Counted from the first letter of the stretch, positions 51,476 to 63,800 are shown. The stretch: 64,000 nucleotides of DNA from Vigna angularis (GCF_016808095.1 NC_068976.1:24770371-24834370); one strand, 5' to 3'. Notes: generated from the sequence alone by a model not told the origin. Made by a program: numbers and translations.

Positions 51476-51480
51476 ACAGG
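51476..51480. repeat. Target site duplication, left copy (ACAGG)
   Basis: ACAGG before the nested LTR, repeated after it at 53444-53448. Confidence 0.8.
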
Positions 51481-53443
51481 TGTCAACACCCAATTTCGTC
51501 CGAATAAATATAATTTATCACAAAAAAAAATAATAATAAAAAAATAATCAAAAATAAACCAAAATGAAAAAAAACTATTTATTTTACTTTTTGCACCCCT
51601 AAATTTTCTTTTAAACACTTAATCCAATGGCCCAAAATAATCTCACTTTTTTTACTTCCTCACCACCCATCTTTTCTTATCACACCCCATTCTCCACATC
51701 ACCATCCACCTCACCCTCCACATCATCTACCTTTTCCATTTACTTTTTCCACATCATTTCCATATTAATTTTATATATCAACTTTTCTAATTATTCCACT
51801 TACATTTTTTAATTATATCTTCTCCATCAACATTTTTTATTATTCATTTTTCTCCACCTTATTTTTCCACCCACTTTTTATATTATTTCTTTCACTTATT
51901 TTCCACATTAACTTTTACTATTCACTATATTTTATTTCACCTAATTTTTCCACAAACTTTTTATATTATTTCTTTCACTTATTTTCCACATTAACTTTTT
52001 CTATTCATCTTTTTTTTATTATATTTTATTTCATCTAAATTTTCCACCAACTTATTATATTATTTTTATTCATCAACTTTCTTCATCCTTAACTCTATAA
52101 ATACCTACATTCTCTTCACTTCACACAAAAAAATTACATAATATCCATCTCTTCTCTCTCAAAATCTCTTCATTCCATCCCAAAACTCTACTTCATTTTT
52201 CTCTCACATTTTACTATTTCCTAATCCCTCTATACATAGTAAATCCCATACCACATTTCTACTACAAATTCATCTTCTTCACCATCAATCAACCTCTTCT
52301 CACAACTTATTACAAGCAAAGTCTTGTTTCATCTTTCAAATCTTTAACAGGTACACATTTTCTTTTCATTCTACTTATATTCATTTTGATCATTTTTTAG
52401 TTTATAAATTTATCCTATTTTCTACCACAATTTTATCCTATGCTTTTTGATATTTTTACGTCATAGATATTTCAACTCATCTCTCTTTCTTAATAAAAAA
52501 AAATAAAAAATATAAAACTTTAAAAATATGTAATAATAAATATCGGTATGAGTACTTGTGCGATCGTACGCATCAGCCTAGTACTCGTTACCCAAAATAT
52601 AAAATAAACAAAAAAAAGCCGTATGAGTGCTCGTGCGATCGTACGCATCAGCCTAGTACTCATTTCGCAAAACAATAAAAAATAATAAAAAAGTCGTGTG
52701 AGTGCTCGTGCGATCGTACGCATCAGCCTAGTACTCATTACGCAAAACAATAAAAAACAAAGAAAAAGCCGTATGAGTGCTCGTGCGATCGTACGCAACA
52801 GCCTAGTGCTCATTACGCAAAAAAATCTAAATATTACATCAAAAAAATACCAAAAAACATAAAAATCTTCAAAAACTAAAAACATCCACATTTTCAAACA
52901 ACAATCAATATTGCTAGCCAGAACTACGTGATCCTTGATTCTCCATCAAAAGTGGAGATACGTAGGAGCAAGGCCAGTCCTTGTCAGGCTCACTCTCCCA
53001 AAAATCCAAATCATTTTCCAAACAATTTTCCAAACAATTTTCTCAAACAGTTTTCAAACGAACTACGGAACCCTGATTTCTCATTCTGAATGAGAATACG
53101 TAGGAGCAAGGTCAATCCTTGTCGGGCCCAAAAACCTAAAAAATATTGTTTGTTTCTTTCGAGTTTTATTTCAAGGGAAAGTTAAACATTTTGAAAACCA
53201 CATCCATATTCGCATATTTAATTAAAGGTACTGCCTTAAGGCAGGCGTTGTAGGGTGCTAATACCTTCCCTACACGTAACCGACTCCCGAACCAAGAATC
53301 TGGTTCTAATAGACCATGGCTTATCATTTTATGGTTTTTCCGTAGTTTTCCAGAATAAACTATGGTGGCGACTCCAAATCTCTTTTTTCAAAAACCCGTT
53401 TTCTTTTTCGGATCGTCGTCCCGTCGCGATCCCGGTTGCGACA
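51481..53443 (+). mobile_element. Nested solo LTR, 1963 bp
   Basis: Opens with TGTCAACACCC, closes with GGTTGCGACA and is flanked by perfect ACAGG duplications; the host element's sequence (ending 'gctgagcgacacagg') resumes right after it. A TATAAATA at 52096-52103 followed by a CT-rich stretch favours plus orientation. It contains four 75-bp tandem repeats (52546-52825). The end 'tggtggcgactcc...' resembles LTR ends of the Tat/Ogre branch of Ty3/gypsy, as recalled. Because it lies inside the AACCT element it inserted later, and has already been reduced to one LTR. Confidence 0.85.
52546..52825. repeat. Four tandem repeats with an exact 75-bp period
   Basis: The core gtgcgatcgtacgca recurs with cgatcgtacg at 52561, 52636, 52711 and 52786, exactly 75 bases apart. 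Each unit has a conserved G+C-rich half (gtatgagtgctcgtgcgatc and what follows) and an A-rich half. Each core contains the palindromes CGATCG and CGTACG overlapped. Confidence 0.93.
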
Positions 53444-53448
53444 ACAGG
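53444..53448. repeat. Target site duplication, right copy (ACAGG)
   Basis: ACAGG immediately after the CA end of the nested LTR. Confidence 0.8.
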
Positions 53449-54605
53449 TTTTGTGCAGCTGAGCGCCATATCAGTAAAATGCAGAGAAAAGCCTTCTGCT
53501 GATATAGCGCGCAGGTGCAGCTGAGCGGTGGTCTGGCATATGCAATTTTTCAGCAGTTTGGACATTCAATCTTGGACTTTTGACATTTTTCATGCATTCA
53601 CACTCAATCAAAACTAGATTTGCATGTTCCTACTCAATAAAAACACATGGAAATCACAGTGAAACAAATTAAATGCATGAATCTAAAACATGAATGCCAT
53701 ATTCAATACACCTAAACCTTACACCTTAAAACCAGATTTTTACATAGAAACACACCTAAACATATCATAACATAACAAAGCATACTTAATCACACCAAAA
53801 CAAATGAAAACAGATTGAAGCACTCTTAAACGACATTAACTCACCAAAACACTCAACATTACACCAATGTAACTATTAACATCACATAAGTTAAATTGCA
53901 AACTAACATGCTCCAAAATAACTAAATAAAGCTAAAACACTCTAAAGTAAATTCAAGCAATCACATCACACTCAAACAACAAAATCACACATAAGAAAAG
54001 GTCAGAAAGTTGGGTTGCCTCCCAAAAGCGCTTGTTTAACGTCATTAGCTTGACGGATTACTCAATGAAGTGCAAATGTTGTTGTTGGTGTGCTCCTTTC
54101 ACCAACTCTTCTTGAACCACTTTCTAGCCACCAAATCAACTTTCTTAGCATAATTCTCTTCATCTTAGCCCTTCCACTACCTTGACATCTTTAAATACTC
54201 AATCCTCTTGATCAACTTTGGCTTGCTAGGCTTGAGCTCGTTGTCTCTCATCAAAGGGTGGTGGTGACTAGTCGTTCTCTTTTCCTTCTCCCTTTCTTCT
54301 TCATCTTTCACTTAGCACTTGGAGCAACTTCAAGGGAGGAAGAATTTGGGGCAGCTTGTAATGCTCAACATAGTGGTCTCCTTGTGTCTTATAATTCCTT
54401 CAATCTTAGGGTCTTCATGATGCTTTTGAGGCTGCAGTCCTCCTTTTATGAACATCCCCTGCATACACTTAGACACACCTAGGCTAAAGTAACAAATTAG
54501 CCCAAATAAAAGTGAAAATCTATTTACAACAAAAGAGTTAGTTCTATATACAAAATCAAGTCTACATAAGTTAGAAACCTCACAAAAGTGTAGTATTGAC
54601 ACGAG
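53449..54605. other. Internal region of the LTR element, right part, non-coding
   Basis: Contains two more gcagctgagcg words (about 53455 and 53516). At 54011-54059 the minus strand carries 'gttaaacaagcgcttttggg' followed by 'aggcaaccca', which resembles the conserved untranslated sequence downstream of pol in Athila-type elements, as I recall. Finding it within 0.6 kb of the primer-binding site implies that gag-pol is missing. No coding frame was supported. Confidence 0.45.
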
Positions 54606-54623
54606 TCCCCGACAATGGCGCCA
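54606..54623 (-). other. Primer-binding site (tRNA-Asp-like)
   Basis: On the minus strand TGGCGCCATTGTCGGGGA lies six bases inside the 5' LTR. It matches the complement of the plant tRNA-Asp 3' end (as recalled) at 16 of 18 positions, the usual primer of Athila/Tat-type elements. It fixes the element's orientation. Confidence 0.75.
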
Positions 54624-54629
54624 AAAACT

Positions 54630-55957
54630 TGTTAGACGATTTTGGCAAGCGTACCGAATCGTTCAAGTAATAAACCGTGGTAAGACCAGTTATCGTTTTC
54701 CCAAGAGACTCGTAATACTAGAAAATTGTGCGATTAACAACTCATCTAGACTCAAGAACAACTCATCATTTAAGAATATGTGCAAAAAGATAAATTCACA
54801 AGTAATTACAAGGTTGTACTTTGGTATTGAAGGCACTTGGAAATGGAAAAGACAAGAAATGGTATGAAATGATATTGTTAAGGTTAGTTTTCACCAATGC
54901 ACTCTTGTGTATAACCAATTTCATCTCCTCTCTATCAATTTACTAAATTCAATCCACTAAAACACTTTAGCCCTAATCCCTTTGGTGAAAGAGCCTAGGT
55001 TTTCCTTATCAAACTCCAATCCCTTGGACAATCTAACAAGCAAACCCGCATTAAAGAGCTAGGATCTTATGACAACATGTGAATCATCTTCCATCCCTAG
55101 AATCAATGACCACAAGGACTCTTGTTTCAGTTCAAGGTTTCATCTTACGTCCCCATAATCCATGAAACCCCAAAATCAAGTCATGAACATTCCTATTACA
55201 TGCAAGCTTTAAGATCAGAAACAAGAATACTAGCAATTGATAGAAAAGGCATATATATATTCAAATTATTCAACAATTACACAAGATTCAAAGGCTACAA
55301 CTAACCCCAATAAGATGGGTTTGGCTCTCCATTTCCATGGAGAGCCTTTAAGCTTACAAAATGGCCATGGAAGAAGATGAAGAACCCAAGAGGAAGAAGG
55401 GAGTGTTCCCACGAGCCCTAGCAGCCCTCCAAGCTCTCCTCTAAGTGAGATGCACCTTCAAAGAACCAAAGACCCCAAATGCTTCGAGACAACTTGAATA
55501 AATAGGCAATTTTGACACATCAACAGCATCACCGCTCAGCTGCACCCCAGCGGCAGCATTCCAGAGAGCTGGCGCTCAGCTGCACCTCAGCGACAGCATT
55601 CCAGAGAGCTGGAGCTCAGCTGCACAAAACCGGTGCCGCTCAACTACAGCAAGTCTGGTCGGGTGGCGCTCAGCTGCACAGAAACTGTGCCGCTCAGCCA
55701 CAACATTCCAAAATTCTCTCTTTTTGTTTTACTTGCTTTTGTGGCTGGTTAAGCTCTATACATTGGTGGAGGTTCTTCTAAGCATAATATTAGCTACAAA
55801 ATAAGGGGATTAGTGATTATAATACATAAATGTAGCCTAAAACACATTTATTTAGAAAACAAGACAAAAGAAGAGGATTAAACAAGTTACAAGTTAGAAA
55901 GGAGTTGATTTTGCTACTAAAATGATGCTTAGATAATGGTAAGAATTAGCATTATCA
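54630..55957 (-). repeat. 5' LTR of the minus-oriented element
   Basis: 1328 bp, nearly identical to 48498-49827, followed on the plus strand by AACCT. Contains the same ctcagctgcac motif cluster at about 55530-55700. Confidence 0.9.
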
Positions 55958-55962
55958 AACCT
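55958..55962. repeat. Target site duplication, right copy (AACCT)
   Basis: AACCT directly after the LTR, matching 48493-48497. Confidence 0.85.
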
Positions 55963-56260
55963 CAACTATTTCAAAAAGTTATTGGATAAATGTCCAATAG
56001 GACCGGGTAGTGTTTGAGCTACTCCTGGCAACGACCCTTCGAACAAGGCTGATGGAGAAAGGGTCGGTCGGCCCTACTGTCTCAACGTTGGTTTCCTTGT
56101 TCAAGTCTTTAACGTTCCTTCCCTCACCACTGTATGTGCTGCTCTCATCAATCGGGAAGAGGAGACTAGGAGGAAGAAGGGAAGTTGACAAGAAACAAAA
56201 GTCCATGGTTATTAATTGGAGAAAGTGAAATATAAGTAATGGATGAACATGAAGTCAACT
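55963..56260 (+). pseudogene. Possible continuation of the decayed retroelement gene
   Basis: After the element the plus strand has less AT-rich sequence with short open readings (such as LNYFKKLLDKCP and NKADGERVGRPYCLNVG) broken by stops. Position suggests it is the other side of the relic gene cut by the LTR element. No domain was recognised here. Confidence 0.35.
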
Positions 56261-56430
56261 TTCAGAAGGCCCTGAACCAGACGACCTTCTACATCTCATC
56301 CATTTGCCTTTGTTTATTTTTGGTATATGAAAGTTAAATACAATATCCTATATAAAAATAAGATAAACGACTCAATACTTAATTACTTCAATTATTAGAT
56401 TCAATTCATACTTTATACAATTATTATCAT

Positions 56431-56437
56431 TATTAAT
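56431..56437. repeat. Probable target site duplication, left copy (TATTAAT)
   Basis: TATTAAT precedes the inverted-repeat element and recurs at 57880-57886. The AT-rich context makes a 7-base match weaker evidence than usual. Confidence 0.5.
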
Positions 56438-56742
56438 AGGTTTAACATCTCGTTAGGTCCCTATTTTCGTCCATAATCCAAATAGTTCCCCTTCTTGTTT
56501 GACGTCTCAATTGGGTCCTTATTTTTGTAAAATTGAAGCAAATAAAGGTATGCCGTCAAATTGATCAAACGCCATTAAGGAGGGTGTTACGTGACATGCT
56601 GACAGTGTAGTTTTAATTTACGTGGCATTAAAAAGGTGTGTGAAGTGTATTTTTTTCATTTTTGAATTAAAAAATGGAGTGCACAGAGGGGAAATAAAAT
56701 TTAAACAAGGTCAAAGTGGGCAAAAGAAATTAAAATAAGTGC
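56438..56742 (+). repeat. Left terminal inverted repeat
   Basis: About 305 bp, imperfectly inverted relative to 57575-57879. Confidence 0.75.
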
Positions 56743-57574
56743 AACAACCCCTTTCTTTTTTGAAATCGGGAAAGTGAGTTTTAGGGTTCGTGAGAGAAAA
56801 CAAAATCATTGTTGCAGAGAAAGGGGCAACTTCTCGATCGACATTTCCTCATCTCGCTTCTTCTTCTTATTACACAACGACCTCCTAACGGATCTATCCT
56901 CACCTTCTTCCTCTTCCCTTTCTGAGTCATGAACAAATTAATCAGTTACCACTGTTCTCTCTGTTGAATATTGGATTAGGCTTTCCGTGCTTTTGTATTT
57001 AGGTTTGTTTTTTTTTTTTCGCGTCTTAGGCAACCATTGCAATCAAACTTTTAACTGTTGCAATTGCTTTACCAAGTCAGGTTGCAAACTTTAGTGCAGA
57101 TAGGTGAATCACAGTGGTTTGGAAGTTATTGTAAAGTAACGATTTAAATAACTTTGTTTTTTTTTCTAATTCCATTCTTTCTCTCACTTTCCTGCTCAAC
57201 AAGTTCCTCTCCGTACAGGTTGCTTCTTTTTCTTTTTCTTCCTATGTCACTGCTTCATCGTCTTTCTGTTCAAATCATCTGTCTTTTCCACCAATTAATC
57301 ACAAATTCCAGAAAATTACTTATAAATCAATTTCTGATTATTTTCACCCTTTAGAGTTTATTTATGGAAACAAATTTTAATTATTTTTTACTTCTCCACC
57401 AGATTCAATCTTAAAGTACCGAACATTATACCATTTATGTTCAAGGTAAGGGGGTGATAACGACATTAGAGTTGCGATTCCTCCACCCTAAGTATATATT
57501 CCCAAGAGTCCTAAAACTCAACTTCCCCCAATTTGATTTCGTTTTCGCAATTGTAGAGGAGAATCGGGCTTTCA

Positions 57575-57879
57575 GCACTTAATTTTATTTGATTTCCCAA
57601 CTTTTCCCTTATTTAAATTATATTTCCACTCTGTACACTTCATTTTTTAATTCAAAAATTAAAAAATACAATTGACACACGTTTTTAATGCCACGTAAAT
57701 TAAAACTACATTGTCAACATGCCACGTAACACCCTCCTTAATGACGTTTGATCAATTTGACGACAGACTTTTATTTGATTCAATTTTCCAAAAATAAGGA
57801 GTCAGATGAGACGCCGAACAAGAAGGGAACCTATTTGAGATTCTGCACAATAATAGAGACTTAGCGAGACATTAAACCT
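57575..57879 (-). repeat. Right terminal inverted repeat
   Basis: About 305 bp; reading the minus strand inward from 57879 follows the left repeat with scattered substitutions and small indels. Confidence 0.75.
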
Positions 57880-57886
57880 TATTAAT
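57880..57886. repeat. Probable target site duplication, right copy (TATTAAT)
   Basis: Matches 56431-56437. Confidence 0.5.
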
Positions 57887-60800
57887 ATTATCTATTATTA
57901 ACTTGAACACTTAAATGTCGATTTCTTGTTTACTGCACTATAAAAAGTCATTTGTAGGTACATTTTTTTTTACACTTAGAGTTCTCTTGTCAAGATTAAA
58001 AAGCTTAACTCTTGAGAGCCATGTACTCTCCTACATTATGTCAAATGAAAATAACTAATATATCAATAATACATTTATTCAACAAATAAGAACATTTTAC
58101 TTTAATTCTTCAAACCTTTTTCACATTTTCTTTTGAAAATGAGAAAATTTGTAAATTGTTCCTAGACAAGAAATATGGAAACCCTAACTTAAACCATTGA
58201 ATATTTCTATTTTTTTTTCTTATTGTCACCTTTATTTAAGATATTATTCTAATATAAATATTTTCAATTTATTATATAGATTCACTGTATTTATAATTAT
58301 ATAGATTCATTGTATTTATAAAGAGAGATGATGTTTAATATCATTAAAAAGTAGTTTAAATTAATGCTAATATCATAATGTGTCCATTAAATGTACATAG
58401 GCAAATAAATAGAAAACGATTAGGTAAAGACTAATTGGATGGAGGAAAACACCTAATAACACCACATAATCCCACCAACCTTATTCTCTAAGACTTGATA
58501 AAAATTCTTTATTATAATAATAAAAAATGAACATAAAAACCTAATTAAAATTAAGCCTAACACCACACATATAGACTCCACATATTTTATTTATGTACTT
58601 GCTTCTTCATGTCATCCTAAAAAAACAAATAAATTTTCAACCATTTATTCTCATTATCCTTCCTATTTTTTTCCAACAAAAAGGAAGCACTATAATTAAG
58701 TTCTCTTTGGTACCATATTTAGGTATTGTGCTAAAGAAAAATACTTCAACTACATTTTTTTTTTAATTTCTCTATCATTTATCTCCCTAGTATATGACAA
58801 AAGTTATTAATATCAGAAAGATTTGTACGCAGTTTTGTGAGAAAAATAAGTTAAACTCTAAAAAGACAGTGACATTTACGTCATTAACAACTCTCTCCAG
58901 AAGTCCCCATATATGGGCTTTGGACACAGTCCATTCACCCACTTGAATTTTCTCCAAAAGATTATTGTCATTTAATATATATATTTCTTTCAATAATCAA
59001 CTGTAATTTAATCAAAAGCCCTTAATATCTTCCTATTGAAGTTGCCAACGGCTGCTGACAAGTGACAAGTTTGAATACTTTGAAAAAGTTTAATTTACAC
59101 CATACAAATTGTATACTCTTCTAACCATTACTTAAATGATACTATTTTTAATTAAATGCCAAAGTATTTTTGTGGTAAATAATATCTTATCTTTGTCAAA
59201 GCACACGTCAAGTAAAAGTTACTTGCTAAAGACAAAAATTAGAAAATTGAAAAGAAATTACTCTTAGGGTTCAAAGTTCAAAACTTAACGCTTGGGTTAT
59301 CCAATTCCAAATGAATATATGAAAAGGATTGTTGCTGAATCAAAATAAGAGATGCTTTGCTCATGCATCCGTAGACGACATTTGCATGAAAGATCAGTCC
59401 AAACAAATATTCTTATTTTTCTTTTTATGGCACGCCATGCCGAAAATAAAATCATTTATTTAATAAGTATTTTATTTAAGTAATTATCACAATCTAAAAA
59501 AAATCAAATATATAATATAAAAATTGGTCTAATTTGGTAATAAGACATTCATATTCTATATCCGTTAGATACTAGAAGATGGATACAACAAAATCTATAA
59601 ATTCAAAAATTAAGCTTAGGTAAAGTTTTGATTTGATTAACAATTAAATATTTTAACAAAAGATGAAATGATTTATAACTAAAATATTTATACATGAAAA
59701 AGGGCAACACCCAATACACAAAAAACTTTAATTTTCTAATTTAAAAAATTATTAACTTTGAATTAAATTATTCACTATCAACATTTGTTAATTGGTTTAA
59801 AACAATCACAACACTTTTTTTTATTGGTGATATGAATATGAAAATTTTGGAAGATAAGTTTAAGTCTAACTAATTTTGATGGTTTCTACTAATTTATGTA
59901 GTATAATTTGATTAAATCTACTAATAACCCATATAATTTGATTTTTGTAAAGTATAAAATAAAGTATTTATTTATATTAGGGAAATGGGTGAATTTTGAT
60001 GATAATGGAAAGGTGTGTTTTTGGCAGCATAGAATCCAATAGCCATAAAAAGTGGTAATGGAATGGATTGGAAGAAGTGCATGCCACTATCTTCTTGTCT
60101 TTTCAATTCATCTTCTCTTGCATGCATTCTCTTCCTAACCCTCAAGATTCTACCTTATCTCTTCCTCTTTTTCCTTTCATAGATCATCACAATAACTAAT
60201 TCACTATCCCTAATATGCTTTCATCTTATCTCTATTGCAATCAAATTTCACTTTTTCTTTCTTCCAATTTTATAACACAAATATTCGGTAACTCCGTCAA
60301 AAATTATCATTACTAGGAAAATAGGATGCACCATTCATCCATTATAGGCCTCCATCATGATCCCTTTAAGTTTAGTCAAGTAGGCTTATTTGAAAAAGAC
60401 AAACAAAGAAAAAGACTACATGTAGGTTTTGACTTTTAAAATCTCTTTTATTTAAATAAGTCAGCCGGTACAAAATTTTCAAAAACAATACTGTTACCGT
60501 TGACATGTTTGTTTGTTCATAAATAATTTGATTTTTTAATAATAAAAATCTTATTATTTAATATTTAACTATATAGGAATTCTAACAAGGAAAATAATTT
60601 ATCTTAAATAACGATAAGTCACCTTATGGTAAGTTTCAAAATATGCATGAACTTATTCCACAAAAGCTGGTTGTTTAGGTTGGTTTAAATTATGTGGACA
60701 CACACATAGGCCAGCATTGACTTTTTAAGTCAAACAAATACCCACCCCATCTTTTGGTACATATTCAACTTCCAATTATCCTTAACTGTTTACAAAGATA

Positions 60801-63800
60801 ACTGCATTAAAAATCCAAAACACATTTCATTATTTGTGTTCTGCTTTTAATAGTTATATATAAATTTGTTATATTCATTTAATCATATATTTTTTTAAAG
60901 ATATAATAGTTTATTTTTTTTATTATATTTATTTTTATAATAATATGTCAATAAATAGATCTTGTCTTACTAATACCTAGCAGGTGGATGCAGTCACGTG
61001 CAGGCCACGCTCCATGCATGGAGGCAGCGCTGAGTTGTATTAGAGAAACAGAGTGGCAATGGGACAGAGGCATCACCATGCTTATCTTTCTCTCAAAAAG
61101 CAAAACAGAATAAAAATAATAATTAAAAATTATAATTCTCACACAGATGGACGATGATGAGACGAAGACATTAGAATTAGTAGAAGATTAGCAAAAAACA
61201 TAATAATTAATAGAATTGAAAACTGTGTGGGGTGGCCCTGAGAAGATCGAAAAGAAAGTTGTTATTAATGAAGTCAAGTTGGAAGGAAGGGTGTAGGTAG
61301 TTTTTTTTTTAAATGTTGACACAACTATTTGGTTTAGCCGACTAATGATACCATAATTCTTAATTAATATGTTTTATTTATTTGTCCCAACTCCCAAGGG
61401 ATTGTTAGTTTATTTGTTGAATGATGAGGAGTCGGTGGGCAAGAAAGAAGAATATTGTGAAACTAGATTCCCCTTTCTCTACTCTATACATTATAACAAT
61501 TGTTTCAACTATTTTTTTTAAAATATTTCACTTACCTCTTTTTATCTTATCTTATACAAACCACTAACACCTTTTTAAATTTTTAAATAAATATTCACAT
61601 ACTTTATTTTTTTTAAATAAAATGAGATTTCCATCTTTTCAATTTTTAAATAGATATGTATTTTTCATATTCGTATATATAACATTCACCCCTCATATAT
61701 GCTTAATAAAATAATATTTTATTTCATTTAATTTAAAAATCTTTTGTTGATTCTAGTTTTAATAAAAATTTTATAATTAAAATACTTTTTTATACAAAAA
61801 ATGAGTGATTTAATTATATTAAAATTATTATAATCATTAAGCTTAATTAAGTCTCAAGTGTTTTGATAAATTTAAGTATTTAGTTCTTATTATTTGTTTT
61901 ATTGAACATTATAATTTTTTATATTTTCCAATTCAGATTTTACCAATTTAACTTTTATGTTAATGATGTGATATGATTATTATCTAGTCTTTTATTTTAC
62001 TCAAATTGATTGTACATGTTATTTTGTGTTAATATTAAATGATATAGTTTTTGTAATTAGCATAATGGATTACTTTTATTTTTGGATAAGGATAAAAATA
62101 ATAAAGAGGAGAGAACAAAATGAAAAACTAAATACCAAATTAAGGTTGAATAACAAAACAAAAATGAAATGAGATTGAGAAAGAAATGAAAACTAAAATG
62201 TATCGGTTAACAAAATAAAGTAAAAAACATAATGAAAATCTAAATACAATGTTAAGAGACACTAGAATAAGGATAGAGTTGGAGATTACAAAACGAAGGT
62301 TGTCTTTATGCAAAAACCAAGAACCAAATCTTGTGAAGTTGTAGATACTTTGAAGGGCAGAATAACTATATAATTATATGACTTAATTGATAAATCGTAC
62401 AATGAAAATAAAATATTATATTTTTAAGAAAATACTGTTTAAATATAAAATAAATAAATTCATGTTTGATTTAAATTTATTAAATTAATATGTATATTTT
62501 AGAACTTGACTTTTAAATTTTCATAATTTGTTTATTTAATTTTTAATGAATATATATTTTTTTTAAGAAAAACAAGAACACCTCACGTTATTAAAATCAC
62601 AAACTATCACTTATTAAAAGTATAAATAATTAAGTTTAATTTAAAAATTTTAGGAAGAGCAAGTGTGAACTTTTATATATTAATTTTTTAAAACTGTATT
62701 TCCAAGTTATATATAAGTTAATTTTAATCTATTAAGAAAATTTTAAATAAATATTTATGTGAAAATTCTTCAAAGTATCTCTATACCACCTCAACCTATC
62801 TTCTAAGAATTTACTTCTTACTTTTATCCCATTTATTATCACATTTATTATCACATCATTCCCATCCTTACATAACTTTGAATTCAGAAATTCTGTGACA
62901 GTGAATTTTGGAAGCTAATTAATTAGCTGTGACATGTGTTCATCCTCCTAAGAGTACATGTAGGTCTAGAGTGACGCACTAGTGTATTTATTTTTTCAAT
63001 ATATAGAGAGAAATTATAAGATGATAGTGTATTATCCTTTATTTATCCCATCTTTACATAATATAAAGAGAGAAATTGGCACATTAATTTATGCATAAAA
63101 GTCTTAAACAGGAAAGTTGGTACAATCTTTACTTATCATTGCAGTAATAAAGTTACATTTCACATCCGCATTTTTTTGTTTGAATTAATCCCAACTTATT
63201 AATACTTAAGGCCTTCTTTGATAAATCTTTAATTGTGAAAATGAAAACAAATACCAACATTTATATTATTTGTTTTCGTGATAGAAGAAAAAAATCTTTT
63301 TGAAGAAAAGGAAGTGGATATGATGTGGTCTAAATTCTAATATCACTTTTTTTTCTCCATGATGTGTTGTGAAATAAAGAGTTGATATTAATAATGAATT
63401 AGAAAATTGGAATAAAATTTGATAAATAGATTTGATTAATATGAAAAAGAATAATTAAAACTAATTAGGTTATGTTATTTACCAAAATATCTTTGGTGTA
63501 ATTTAAGAAAAAAAATGAATTAAAATTTAAAATTATTGATTATGAAGTTATTATTTTATAAAAATATGAGATATAATGTTGATCTAGTAGTTAAAAGTTG
63601 AAAAGTTGGGTGAGAGAAGTTGTAAGTTTAATTTTTCCGTTAATAAGATATGAGTTAATAAGATATAAGGGTGATTTAAAAGGTTTGGATAGAAGGGAGA
63701 GTATATTATAAAAATTAACAAAATCTTTTGTTGATAAAAATATATTTTATTAATTAAGAAATAGGAATAATTTAAATCAATTCTCGATTAAATATATTCA

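Larger units (their letters stand above)
48498..55957 (-). mobile_element. Non-autonomous Ty3/gypsy-type LTR element (Athila/Tat-like), with a nested insertion
   Basis: Two direct LTRs (48498-49827 and 54630-55957) enclose about 4.8 kb. A perfect AACCT duplication flanks the element. On the minus strand the primer-binding site is next to the 54630 LTR and the purine tract next to the 49827 LTR, so the element reads right to left. The two LTRs differ at about two dozen positions by eye, near 98% identity, so the insertion is recent. No gag, protease, reverse transcriptase or integrase frame is visible. A nested solo LTR occupies 51481-53443. Without it the internal region is about 2.8 kb, too short for a complete polyprotein, so mobility would depend on another element's proteins. 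Confidence 0.88.
56438..57879. mobile_element. Mutator-like element with long terminal inverted repeats (Pack-MULE candidate), 1442 bp
   Basis: The left end 'aggtttaacatctcgttagg' has its inverted counterpart at the right end, where the minus strand reads 'aggtttaatgtctcgctaag'. Inverted similarity continues for about 300 bp inward, past the words acgtggcattaaaaa and ggagggtgttacgtg, to about 56742 and 57575. Long inverted repeats and a direct duplication of about 7-9 bp are typical of Mutator-like elements. No transposase is present. The roughly 830-bp interior has a different composition, with 'ttttagggttcgtgagag' and CT-rich stretches like a plant gene leader, so it may be captured host sequence. 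Confidence 0.75.

Noticed and set aside
52520..52897. 125-codon minus-strand frame with repeated RLMRTIARAL-like segments
   Set aside because: The repeat is the 75-bp DNA array translated (75 is a multiple of three, so the frame stays open). It lies within an LTR; no protein is implied.
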